Shown here piece after piece: positions 55,420 to 63,163 of a stretch of 64,000 nucleotides of DNA. Position 1 is the stretch's first letter; each line of letters starts with the position of its first letter. The position numbers and the translations under genes were made by a program. Under the pieces are notes generated by a model. The model was not told the DNA's origin. It saw nothing but the letters and a program-made list of their open reading frames with translations, and did not search any database. Source of the stretch: Trinickia acidisoli (GTDB taxonomy: Bacteria > Pseudomonadota > Gammaproteobacteria > Burkholderiales > Burkholderiaceae); NCBI RefSeq assembly GCF_017315725.1, contig NZ_JAFLRG010000001.1, forward strand, positions 2,356,001-2,420,000. Direction: 5' to 3'.

Positions 55420-55918
55420 TGCCGTCTCCTGAAGTTCCAGATACAGTGCCCGCGGCTCCGAATGCGCTTTGCGATGTCATGGATCGCATTAACACGTGGA
55501 TCGCGCAGGTCGCTTGGTACTGATACGACTAACAAAAGATATCGACGAATAGCGCACGGCTTCACGCCGCCGACTGAAAGTTATGACTGAAAGTATAGTC
55601 AGCGCTGTCAATGTCCGACTTCGGTCTTGCACCTAGCACTCGCTTGCAAGCTCGCCCGTTTAGTCAAGCATTGTCAATCAATAAAGGACAGGGTAGTGCC
55701 AGGCGAAAGGATCCTATGGGTCCAGCCCGTAAGCCTCTCTCTCCCCCTCTCGTAAGCCGCGCGCTTGCCCTTCTACCTTCCCGCTGGCCCAAGCGAAACC
55801 GCCGAACTGGCGCTACCTCATCGAGCGTGCGCCGATTAACGTATAGATACTGTGCCGCGCCGCGCATTCGGGCGATCCGCGGCCTGACACCATCCCAAAG
55901 CTTTGCATGGAGACACGC
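55420..55918. promoter_or_regulatory. Divergent control region between tauCAB and the NTF2-like/xsc unit
   Basis: This 499-bp region lies between two oppositely directed operons of the sulfonate pathway, so it should carry both promoters. It holds the repeat cluster at 55572-55601 but no gene I can support; the open frames here have no ribosome site. The ATG at 55907 lies in front of the GGAGA ribosome site that serves the true start at 55919. Confidence 0.5.
55572..55601. promoter_or_regulatory. Direct repeats and inverted repeat, probable TauR/IclR operator
   Basis: GACTGAAAGT occurs twice, at 55572-55581 and 55585-55594, 13 bp apart from start to start. The second copy also begins an inverted repeat TGACT-N8-AGTCA (55584-55601). 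Direct repeats about one helical turn apart fit MocR-type TauR sites, while the inverted form fits IclR. No other repeat of this quality is present in the region. Confidence 0.5.
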
Positions 55919-56323
55919 ATGACAAACACGCCCCTCGCCTCTTCCGCCGTCACGGCCGACACGCTCGCCGCGTTTTCCGACGCGTTCAACCGCCACGACG
56001 CGAACGCGCTGATGGGTTTCATGACCGAGGACTGCGTGTTCGACGCGGCAGGCGGCCCCGAGATACATGGCACACGCTTCGTCGGCCGCGCCGCCGTGCG
56101 CGCCGCGTTCGAAGCCGTGTTCAAGACGTTCCCCGATGCGCATTGGGGCCATGGCCGTCATTACGTGGCCGGCGAACGCGGCGTATCGGAGTGGGTATTC
56201 ACCGGCACGCATGCGGAAGGCTGGCGCATCGAAGCCGAAGGCTGCGACCTGTTCGAGTTCCGCGACGGACTGATCGCCGTCAAACGCGCATTCCGCAAGG
56301 ACCGGCCGAAGCAAGCCGCGTAA
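55919..56323 (+). CDS. NTF2-like (SnoaL-fold) protein, TauX small-subunit candidate
   Basis: The ATG at 55919 is behind GGAGA; 134 residues. The fold signature is an N-terminal helix followed by TEDCVFDAAGGPEIHGTRFVGRAAVRAAFEAVF in part, then beta strands (WVFTGTHAEGWRIEAEG, LFEFRDGLIAVKRAF). SnoaL-like proteins serve as enzymes or small subunits. TauX, the small subunit of taurine dehydrogenase, is of this size, and I believe of this fold. It precedes xsc by 163 bp on the same strand. Assignment to TauX is inference. Confidence 0.65.
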   Translation: MTNTPLASSAVTADTLAAFSDAFNRHDANALMGFMTEDCVFDAAGGPEIHGTRFVGRAAVRAAFEAVFKTFPDAHWGHGRHYVAGERGVSEWVFTGTHAEGWRIEAEGCDLFEFRDGLIAVKRAFRKDRPKQAA

Positions 56324-56383
56324 ACGTAATCGCGTAGACGGCCTTCCACGAGCTACGCCGTTTTGAAACGAATCATTTCATTT

Positions 56384-56461
56384 CATTCCAAATTCGCTAC
56401 CGGGAAACGGAATGACTTGACCCAACTTCGACATTGCATAGTATCTGGAACAATGTATTCC
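56384..56461. promoter_or_regulatory. IclR-like GGAA/TTCC sites upstream of xsc
   Basis: Three GGAA/TTCC half-site elements lie here: CATTCC (56384-56389) and GGAATG (56409-56414) form an inverted repeat, and GGAACAATGTATTCC (56447-56461) resembles the IclR box TGGAAATnATTTCCA. The last one ends 25 bp before the xsc start. They are the best candidates for one of the two IclR proteins. Confidence 0.45.
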
Positions 56462-56486
56462 GTTAAATGAGGTCTGGAGACACCCT

Positions 56487-58304
56487 ATGAGCGACCAATC
56501 CACTTCCAAGCACGCGACCGCCAGCGGCCCGCAAGACATGACGCCGTCCGAAGCTTTCGTCGAGACCCTCGCCGCCAACGGTGTGACCGACATGTTCGGC
56601 ATCATGGGCTCCGCGTTCATGGACGCGATGGACATCTTCGCGCCGGCCGGCATCCGCCTCATCCCCGTGGTCCACGAACAAGGCGCCGGTCATATGGCCG
56701 ACGGCTATGCGCGCGTGTCGGGCCGCCACGGTGTCGTGATCGGCCAGAACGGCCCTGGCATCAGCAATTGCGTGACCGCGATCGCGGCCGCCTATTGGGC
56801 CCACAGCCCGGTCGTGATGGTGACGCCCGAGGCCGGCACGATGGGCATCGGCCTCGGCGGCTTCCAAGAAGCGAACCAATTGCCGATGTTCCAGGAATTC
56901 ACGAAATATCAGGGCCATGTCACGCACCCCGCCCGGATGGCCGAGTTCACCGCGCGCTGTTTCGATCGAGCACAAGCCGAGATGGGCCCGACCCAGCTCA
57001 ACATCCCGCGCGACTACTTCTACGGCAAGATCAAGGTCGAGATTCCGCAGCCGCGTAAGCTCGATCGTGGCCCCGGCGGCGACCAAAGCCTGAACGAAGC
57101 GGCCGACCTGATCGCCCAGGCGAAATTCCCGGTGATCATCTCGGGCGGCGGCGTCGTGATGGCCGACGCCATCGACGAATGCAAAGCGCTCGCCGAACGG
57201 CTCGGCGCGCCGGTCGTCAACAGCTACCTGCACAACGATTCTTTTCCGGCCAATCATCCGCTATGGTGCGGCCCGCTCGGCTACCAGGGCTCGAAGGCGG
57301 GAATGAAGCTGCTCTCGCGTGCTGACGTCGTGATTGCGCTCGGCTCGCGGCTCGGGCCGTTCGGCACGCTGCCGCAGCATGGGATGGATTATTGGCCGAA
57401 GGACGCGAAGATCATCCAGATCGACGCCGATCACAAGATGCTCGGCCTCGTGAAGAAAATCTCGGTGGGCATCTGCGGCGACGCGAAAGCCTCGGCGACC
57501 GCGCTCACCCAGCGTCTGGCGAACCGCACGCTAGCGTGCGATGCCACGCGCAGCGAGCGTGCCGACCAAATCGCGACCGAAAAAGCCGCGTGGGAGAAGG
57601 AGCTCGACGGATGGACGCACGAACTGGACGCGTACAGCCTCGACATGATCGAAGAGCAGAATCAAGAGCGCACGTTCAACGGCGGCCATTACCTGCATCC
57701 GCGCCAAGTGCTGCGCGAACTCGAGAAGGCGATGCCGGAGGACGTGATGGTGTCGACCGACATCGGCAACATCAACTCGGTCGCGAACAGCTACCTGCGC
57801 TTCAATAAACCGCGCAGCTTCTTCGCGGCGATGAGCTGGGGCAATTGCGGCTATGCGTTCCCGACGATCATCGGCGCGAAGGTGGCGGCGCCGCATCGGC
57901 CGGCCGTGTCGTACGCGGGCGACGGCGCGTGGGGGATGAGCCTCATGGAAACGATGACGTGCGTGCGCCATCAAATCCCCGTCACGGCCGTCGTCTTCCA
58001 TAACCGGCAATGGGGTGCGGAAAAGAAGAACCAGGTCGACTTCTACAACCGCCGCTTCGTCGCGGGCGAACTCGACAACCAGAGCTTCGCGGCGATCGCG
58101 CGTGCGATGGGGGCCGAAGGCATCGTCGTCGACAAACTCGAGGACGTCGGCCCGGCGCTCAAGCGTGCGATCGACATGCAGATGAACGAGGGCAAGACGA
58201 CGATCATCGAAATCATGTGCACGCGCGAACTCGGCGATCCGTTCCGCCGCGATGCGCTGTCCAAGCCCGTGCGCCTGCTCGACAAGTACAGGGATTACGT
58301 CTGA
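56487..58304 (+). CDS. xsc: Sulfoacetaldehyde acetyltransferase
   Basis: This 605-residue ThDP enzyme has the family opening TPSEAFVETLAANGVTDMFGIMGSAFMDAMDIF in part, the catalytic-Glu region VVHEQGAGHMADGYARVSG, and the ThDP motif GDGAWGMSLMETMTC followed by VVFHNRQWGAEKKNQ. The reaction is sulfoacetaldehyde plus phosphate to acetyl phosphate plus sulfite, the desulfonation step of C2-sulfonate degradation. Its length matches Xsc (about 590-610). It starts behind GGAGA and is followed 7 bp later by pta, so product and user are co-made. Confidence 0.96.
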   Translation: MSDQSTSKHATASGPQDMTPSEAFVETLAANGVTDMFGIMGSAFMDAMDIFAPAGIRLIPVVHEQGAGHMADGYARVSGRHGVVIGQNGPGISNCVTAIAAAYWAHSPVVMVTPEAGTMGIGLGGFQEANQLPMFQEFTKYQGHVTHPARMAEFTARCFDRAQAEMGPTQLNIPRDYFYGKIKVEIPQPRKLDRGPGGDQSLNEAADLIAQAKFPVIISGGGVVMADAIDECKALAERLGAPVVNSYLHNDSFPANHPLWCGPLGYQGSKAGMKLLSRADVVIALGSRLGPFGTLPQHGMDYWPKDAKIIQIDADHKMLGLVKKISVGICGDAKASATALTQRLANRTLACDATRSERADQIATEKAAWEKELDGWTHELDAYSLDMIEEQNQERTFNGGHYLHPRQVLRELEKAMPEDVMVSTDIGNINSVANSYLRFNKPRSFFAAMSWGNCGYAFPTIIGAKVAAPHRPAVSYAGDGAWGMSLMETMTCVRHQIPVTAVVFHNRQWGAEKKNQVDFYNRRFVAGELDNQSFAAIARAMGAEGIVVDKLEDVGPALKRAIDMQMNEGKTTIIEIMCTRELGDPFRRDALSKPVRLLDKYRDYV

Positions 58305-58311
58305 GGGTTCC

Positions 58312-59352
58312 ATGAAAGCCCTGAACCGTATCATCGAAGCGGCGCGCGGCTCGCCGATGCGCATCGTGCTCTGCGAGGGCGAGGACCCGCGCGTGTTGGC
58401 CGCCGCCGTGCGCGCCAGCCGCGAGGGCGTCGCCCGCATCATGCTGGTCGGCAACCCCGATGCGATTCGCCATGTCGCCGCGCGCGAGGCGCTCGTGCTC
58501 GACGACGTCGCACTCATCGATCCGGCCGTATCCGAGTGGCGCGAGCCCTTTGCCGACGAGCTCGTCGCGCTGCGAGGCAGCAAAGGCATGACGCGCGAGC
58601 TCGCGCAAAGCGAAGTGCTCAAGCCGCTCGTATTCGCCGCGTTGATGGTGCGGCGCGCCCACGCGGACGGATCGGTGGGCGGCGCCGTTCACACGACAGC
58701 CGACGTTGTGCGCACGGCGATTCAACTGATCGGTATCGAGCCGTCGTTCAAGCTCGTATCGAGCTTCTTCTTGATGATGCTGTGCGAGCCGTTTCACCGA
58801 TACAAGGGCGGGCTCATCTTTTCCGATTGCGCGCTCGTCGTCGATCCCGATTCGGCGCAGCTTGCCGAGATCGCGATGGCGGCCGCCGACAGCGCGCGCA
58901 ACCTGTTGATGGAAGAGCCGCGCGTCGCGATGCTGTCGTTCTCGACGAGCGGCAGTGCTCATCACGCACATGTCGACAAGGTGATCGAGGCGACGCAGCG
59001 GGTGAAGTCGCTGCGCCCAAGCCTTGCCATCGACGGCGACGTCCAGCTCGACGCGGCGATCGTGGCCGAGATCGCCGAACGCAAGATCGAGCACTCGCAG
59101 GTGGGCGGACACGCGAACGTGCTAGTCTTCCCGAACCTCGACGCCGGCAACATCGGCTACAAGCTCGCGGAACGCATCGGCGGCGCGAAGGCGATCGGTC
59201 CGCTACTGCAAGGGCTGAACCATCCCGCCAACGACCTATCGCGCGGCTGCAGCGCCGAAGACATCTATTACGTGATCGCGGTGACGGCGGTTCAGGCGCA
59301 AGCGGCACGCGAACGCGCCGCGCATCATTCGAAGGAACCCCACGCTGCATGA
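58312..59352 (+). CDS. pta: Phosphate acetyltransferase
   Basis: This 346-residue PTA_PTB-family enzyme converts acetyl phosphate from Xsc into acetyl-CoA. Motifs include RIVLCEGEDPRVLAAAVRA, VGGAVHTTADVVRTAIQLIG and the C-terminal GGHANVLVFPNLDAGNIGYK with LLQGLNHPANDLSRG. It lacks the extra N-terminal domain of long E. coli-type Pta and matches the short Pta linked to xsc. Its stop overlaps the start of the exporter gene by 4 bp. Confidence 0.95.
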   Translation: MKALNRIIEAARGSPMRIVLCEGEDPRVLAAAVRASREGVARIMLVGNPDAIRHVAAREALVLDDVALIDPAVSEWREPFADELVALRGSKGMTRELAQSEVLKPLVFAALMVRRAHADGSVGGAVHTTADVVRTAIQLIGIEPSFKLVSSFFLMMLCEPFHRYKGGLIFSDCALVVDPDSAQLAEIAMAAADSARNLLMEEPRVAMLSFSTSGSAHHAHVDKVIEATQRVKSLRPSLAIDGDVQLDAAIVAEIAERKIEHSQVGGHANVLVFPNLDAGNIGYKLAERIGGAKAIGPLLQGLNHPANDLSRGCSAEDIYYVIAVTAVQAQAARERAAHHSKEPHAA

Positions 59353-60110
59353 CGCATGAGAAGTTGCTCCTGCTGATCGCGTTGATCGGCGCGGCCAGTT
59401 ATTTTCAAACGGTTACCGGCTTCGGCCTCGGCATGATCGTCATGGGCGCGGCGAGCGGCTTCGGTCTCGCGCCTGTCGCCGGCACCGCCACTCTGCTCAG
59501 CCTCGTCACGCTCGCCAACAGCGCAACCGCGCTGCCCGGCAAGCTCCATCACATCGACTGGCGCGCCGTCGGCGCGGCGACGCTCGGCGTGCTGCCGGCC
59601 GTCGTCGCGGGCGTGATTCTGCTCGACTATCTGAGCGCATCGGCATCTAGCATGCTGCAATTGTTGCTCGGCTTGGCCGTGCTCTATGGTGGGCTCAGCG
59701 CCGCGCTGCACCCCAAGCCGCTAGAAGCGCGTTCGGGCAACCGCAGCTTCTTCGTGAGCGGCGTATTCGGTGGGCTGTTGAGCGGCCTGTTCGGCGTCTC
59801 GGGGCCACCCCTCATCTTCCAGTTCTATCGCCAGCCGCTCGCATTGATCGAGATACGCTGTGCGCTCATCCTGCTTTTCGCCGTGACGGCGGCCATACGT
59901 GTGTCGTTCAACGTCTATGAGGGGCAGCTCGGCGCACAGATTTGCCTTGAAGCCGCGCTCGCCGCACCGGTCGTGATGCTGATGACGGTCGCGGCACGCC
60001 ATTTTCCGCCGCCGCTCTCCTCGCATGCGATGCGGCGTCTCGCATTCGGCGTGCTGGTCGCGATCGGCAGCTATTTGATCGTCTGCGCGGTCAAGATGCT
60101 GCTTGCGTGA
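59349..60110 (+). CDS. TauE/SafE-family (TSUP) sulfite/sulfonate exporter
   Basis: This 253-residue protein has about eight membrane helices and the TSUP motif segments FQTVTGFGLGMIVMGAA in the N-half and VSGVFGGLLSGLFGVSGPPLIF in the C-half. The family exports sulfite or takes up/exports sulfonates. It overlaps pta by 4 bp (ATGA). In this operon its likely role is to dump sulfite formed by Xsc before it is toxic. Confidence 0.9.
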   Translation: MTHEKLLLLIALIGAASYFQTVTGFGLGMIVMGAASGFGLAPVAGTATLLSLVTLANSATALPGKLHHIDWRAVGAATLGVLPAVVAGVILLDYLSASASSMLQLLLGLAVLYGGLSAALHPKPLEARSGNRSFFVSGVFGGLLSGLFGVSGPPLIFQFYRQPLALIEIRCALILLFAVTAAIRVSFNVYEGQLGAQICLEAALAAPVVMLMTVAARHFPPPLSSHAMRRLAFGVLVAIGSYLIVCAVKMLLA

Positions 60111-60147
60111 TGGGCGATGCGTGAGGTGTGACGCGGGGCGTGGCCCG

Positions 60148-61881
60148 CTAACGGCGCGCCCCGATCCATCGGGCAAGCTCGACGAGCCGCTTCATGTCGA
60201 TCGGCGCCGTCGGATCGAACGTCATGCAGTGCCGGTAACACGCGCTCAAATCTCGCCCGATGCCTAATCCGATCACTTCCACATCGCCCAGCGCTTCGTG
60301 CCGCGCGAGCACATCCTTCAGATGATTGTCGAGATAAGCCGCATCGTTGGCCTGCACGGTCGCCGCATCCATCGGGCTGCCGTCCGAAATCACGACGAGG
60401 ATGCGCCGCGCGAGCGTATGCGCGCCGAGCCGCGCGCATGCCCACTCGATCGCCTCGCCATCCACGCCCTCTCGAAACAGGTCGGCCTTGAAGAGTGCAG
60501 CGATGTCGGTACGTGCGCGGCGCCAGCTATCGTCGGCCCCCTTGAACACCATGTGGCAGAGCTCGTTCAAGCGCCCCGGATAGGGCGGCCGTCCCTGCGC
60601 AAGCCATTCGAGCCGCGCACGGCCGCCATTCCACGCGCCCGTCGTGAAGCCGAGCACTTCGGTTGCAAGCCCGGCCTGTTCGCCTGCACGTGCGAGCGTA
60701 TCGATCAGCATCGCGATCGGTTCGATATGCGCTTTCACCGACGCCGAGCAGTCAGCTAAGAAACCGACCACGCAATCGACGCGCGGTCGCACCCGCTCTT
60801 GCCTGAACACGCGCCGCTCGGCGGGCGAGCTGATGATCTGCGCGAGACGTCGCCCGTCGATGCGCCCATCCTCCTCGCCGAACGACCAGCCGTCTCGCTG
60901 CGGTACGGCGAGCGCGGCCTGCAACGCACGCGCGATCCGCGCGACATGAATGCCGCGCGCGGCAATGCGCTCGTCGAGTTGCTCGCGGTACTCGCGCAGC
61001 AATGGCTTGCGCACGAGCGTGCCGGCCCGGACCTCACGGTCGAACCGCGCCGTGTACGCACGATACCGATGCGTATCGATGCATGGTTCGCCGCTGTTGC
61101 TCGTCATCGCGCCGGCCGACCGCACTTCGTCCGACTCGTCGAAGTCCAAATCGAAATCGACCCAGAGCGAGAACGACGTCAAAGCGTCGTCGGGGTCACG
61201 CGCTTTGTCGGCGACGTCGGCGGCAAACGCGGCACGCTCGTGGTCGAGCATCGACGCCACTTGCCGCGCCAGCCTGCGCGCGTCGTGGGCGTAGACGCGC
61301 TGGTCGTGCCGATGCCTGCGCAGGCCCACGAGATGCACGCCGATCGTCGGCACGATGCCGGCGCGCGTGGCCTCGATCAGATCCTCGCTTTCGGCAAGCA
61401 CGGGCCAACCTGTCACGCGCGACCATACGATCTGCACGACCGTGTAGATGAGAATGCCGAGATGAGCGTCGACGAGCCCCGTGCGGCAGTAGGCTCGCGA
61501 CCACGTTTCGAAGCGGTCGCGCAGATTCTGTGCAAGCCCGTGCATGCCGGGCGGCGCCAATGCCTCGCAGCGCACCTGCTCGAACAATTCGAACAAGAGA
61601 CGCTCGACAGGATGCTTCGGCGACAACCGCCGATGCAACACCGCGTCGGAATGCACAAGCCGCAGCGCTGCGCCGTCGGCCGCGCCGCGCAACGAAGCCA
61701 AATCGTCCTCGTAGGCATCGCTACGCAGATGCGGGGCGTGGAGCGGCAGCGGCCGGAACTGCTTGCACAGACGCCCGCCACGATAGTGCAGCGCGGCGTC
61801 GCCCGTGAGCGCGCGCACGGCCGCCGCGCACAGCGCCTCGCGGCGCAGCGCCGCGCACGTCGTTTCATGCGACGCGGTCAT
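60148..61881 (-). CDS. CobT-like VWA-domain protein
   Basis: This 577-residue protein has the CobT layout: an N-terminal CobT family region, a helical middle (SPKHPVERLLFELFEQVRCEAL), an acidic linker and a C-terminal von Willebrand A domain with MIDAS motif DCSAS and SDGSP. CobT with CobS forms the chaperone of aerobic cobaltochelatase CobN, but no CobN is seen here. The start overlaps the end of the CobS-like gene by 4 bp. Related AAA+/VWA pairs such as NorQD and CbbQO activate other metalloenzymes, so this pair may serve a sulfonate-pathway enzyme. Confidence 0.85.
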   Translation of the reverse strand: MTASHETTCAALRREALCAAAVRALTGDAALHYRGGRLCKQFRPLPLHAPHLRSDAYEDDLASLRGAADGAALRLVHSDAVLHRRLSPKHPVERLLFELFEQVRCEALAPPGMHGLAQNLRDRFETWSRAYCRTGLVDAHLGILIYTVVQIVWSRVTGWPVLAESEDLIEATRAGIVPTIGVHLVGLRRHRHDQRVYAHDARRLARQVASMLDHERAAFAADVADKARDPDDALTSFSLWVDFDLDFDESDEVRSAGAMTSNSGEPCIDTHRYRAYTARFDREVRAGTLVRKPLLREYREQLDERIAARGIHVARIARALQAALAVPQRDGWSFGEEDGRIDGRRLAQIISSPAERRVFRQERVRPRVDCVVGFLADCSASVKAHIEPIAMLIDTLARAGEQAGLATEVLGFTTGAWNGGRARLEWLAQGRPPYPGRLNELCHMVFKGADDSWRRARTDIAALFKADLFREGVDGEAIEWACARLGAHTLARRILVVISDGSPMDAATVQANDAAYLDNHLKDVLARHEALGDVEVIGLGIGRDLSACYRHCMTFDPTAPIDMKRLVELARWIGARR

Positions 61882-62894
61882 CGGCGCGGCAGCGGCTCAC
61901 CGCTGCCCGATTCGCTACCGGATTCGTTGCCAGGCGCCGATCCGCAAAGCTCGATACCGAAGCAGCGCTGATAATACTCGGCGACGATCGGCCGCTCGGC
62001 CTCGTCGCATTTGTTCAGGAACGTCAGCCGGAACGCAAGCGCAGGGTCGTGAAAGATCTGACAATTCTCCGCCCAGTTGATCACGGTGCGCGGCGACATC
62101 AGCGTGGAAAGATCGCCGGCGGCGAAACCCTTGCGCGTCAGCGCGGCCATGGCAATCATCGACTCAACGAGCGCGCGCCCCGCATCGTCGGCCATCTCGG
62201 GCACGCGCGCGAGCACAATGCCCATTTCCTCCTCGCGCGGCAGATAATTGAGCGTCGCCACCACGTTCCAGCGATCCATCTGCGCATGATTGAGCATCTG
62301 CGTGCCGTGATAGAGGCCGTTCAGATTGCCGAGGCCAATCGTGTTCGTCGTCGCGAACAGCCTGAAAAACCGATGCGGGCGAATCACGCGGTTCTGATCG
62401 AGCAGCGTGAAGCTGCCGTCTCGCTCCAGAATGCGTTGAATCACGAACATCACATCGGGCCGCCCCGCATCGTATTCGTCGAAGATCAGCGCGACGGGGC
62501 GCTGCAGTGCCCACGGCACGATGCCTTCCTGAAACTCGGTGATCTGGCGCTCGTCGCGCACGACGATCGCGTCCTTGCCGACGAGTTCGAGCCGGCTGAT
62601 GTGACCGTCGAGGTTCACGCGCACGCAGGGCCAGTTCAGCCGCGCGGCCACCTGTTCGACGTGCGTCGACTTGCCGGTGCCGTGCAGGCCCTGAACCATC
62701 ACGCGTCGATTACGGGTGAAGCCGGCAAGGATCGCAAGCGTCACTTCCGCGTTGAAGCGGTAGGCGGGATCGACATCCGGGACGTGATCGTCACGCTCGC
62801 TGAACGCCGGCACCGTCAGGCTCGAGTCGATGCCGAAGTGCTCGCGCACGGACACCATGCGATCCGGCGCATCCTGCATGAAATCCGTCGTCAC
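61878..62894 (-). CDS. CobS-like MoxR-type AAA+ ATPase
   Basis: This 338-residue AAA+ protein has Walker A GLHGTGKST, Walker B ALIFDEYDAG and sensor LFATTNTIGLG, with the CobS start (SVREHFGID). It is the ATPase of a CobST-type chaperone with the VWA protein next to it, and the two genes overlap by 4 bp. It is transcribed away from the GMC oxidoreductase gene at 63164. In B12 synthesis such a pair drives cobalt insertion; lacking CobN here, its client is not known. Confidence 0.88.
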   Translation of the reverse strand: MTTDFMQDAPDRMVSVREHFGIDSSLTVPAFSERDDHVPDVDPAYRFNAEVTLAILAGFTRNRRVMVQGLHGTGKSTHVEQVAARLNWPCVRVNLDGHISRLELVGKDAIVVRDERQITEFQEGIVPWALQRPVALIFDEYDAGRPDVMFVIQRILERDGSFTLLDQNRVIRPHRFFRLFATTNTIGLGNLNGLYHGTQMLNHAQMDRWNVVATLNYLPREEEMGIVLARVPEMADDAGRALVESMIAMAALTRKGFAAGDLSTLMSPRTVINWAENCQIFHDPALAFRLTFLNKCDEAERPIVAEYYQRCFGIELCGSAPGNESGSESGSGEPLPRR

Positions 62895-63163
62895 GACCTT
62901 CTTCTCCTCGCGATTCGTTCATCGCATCAACATCCAAATAACGGTACAAATTGTATCGTTCTATTTTTACCCTCAGATAGGACCAGTGTTCGGATTTTTA
63001 CTGGTACAGCCACGTTTTGATCCTGAATCGATGATTTCCGTTTCAGTTTCATTGCGCGAACGGGGATTGGCTTGCGAACGCTTTCGCCATCCGCGACATT
63101 GAAGCGAAACGCTTGCAACGCGACGGTGCGATGTTTCGCATCAGTCGTCAGGAGACGCTGTTC
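62895..63163. promoter_or_regulatory. Divergent promoter region between the CobS-like and GMC genes
   Basis: This 269-bp region is AT-rich in its left half (62930-63000). It contains short repeats of CGAAACGC-type sequence near 63101-63109 but no clear palindrome. I see no gene in it. The 3' end has the GGAGACG ribosome site of the GMC gene at 63151-63157. Confidence 0.4.
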
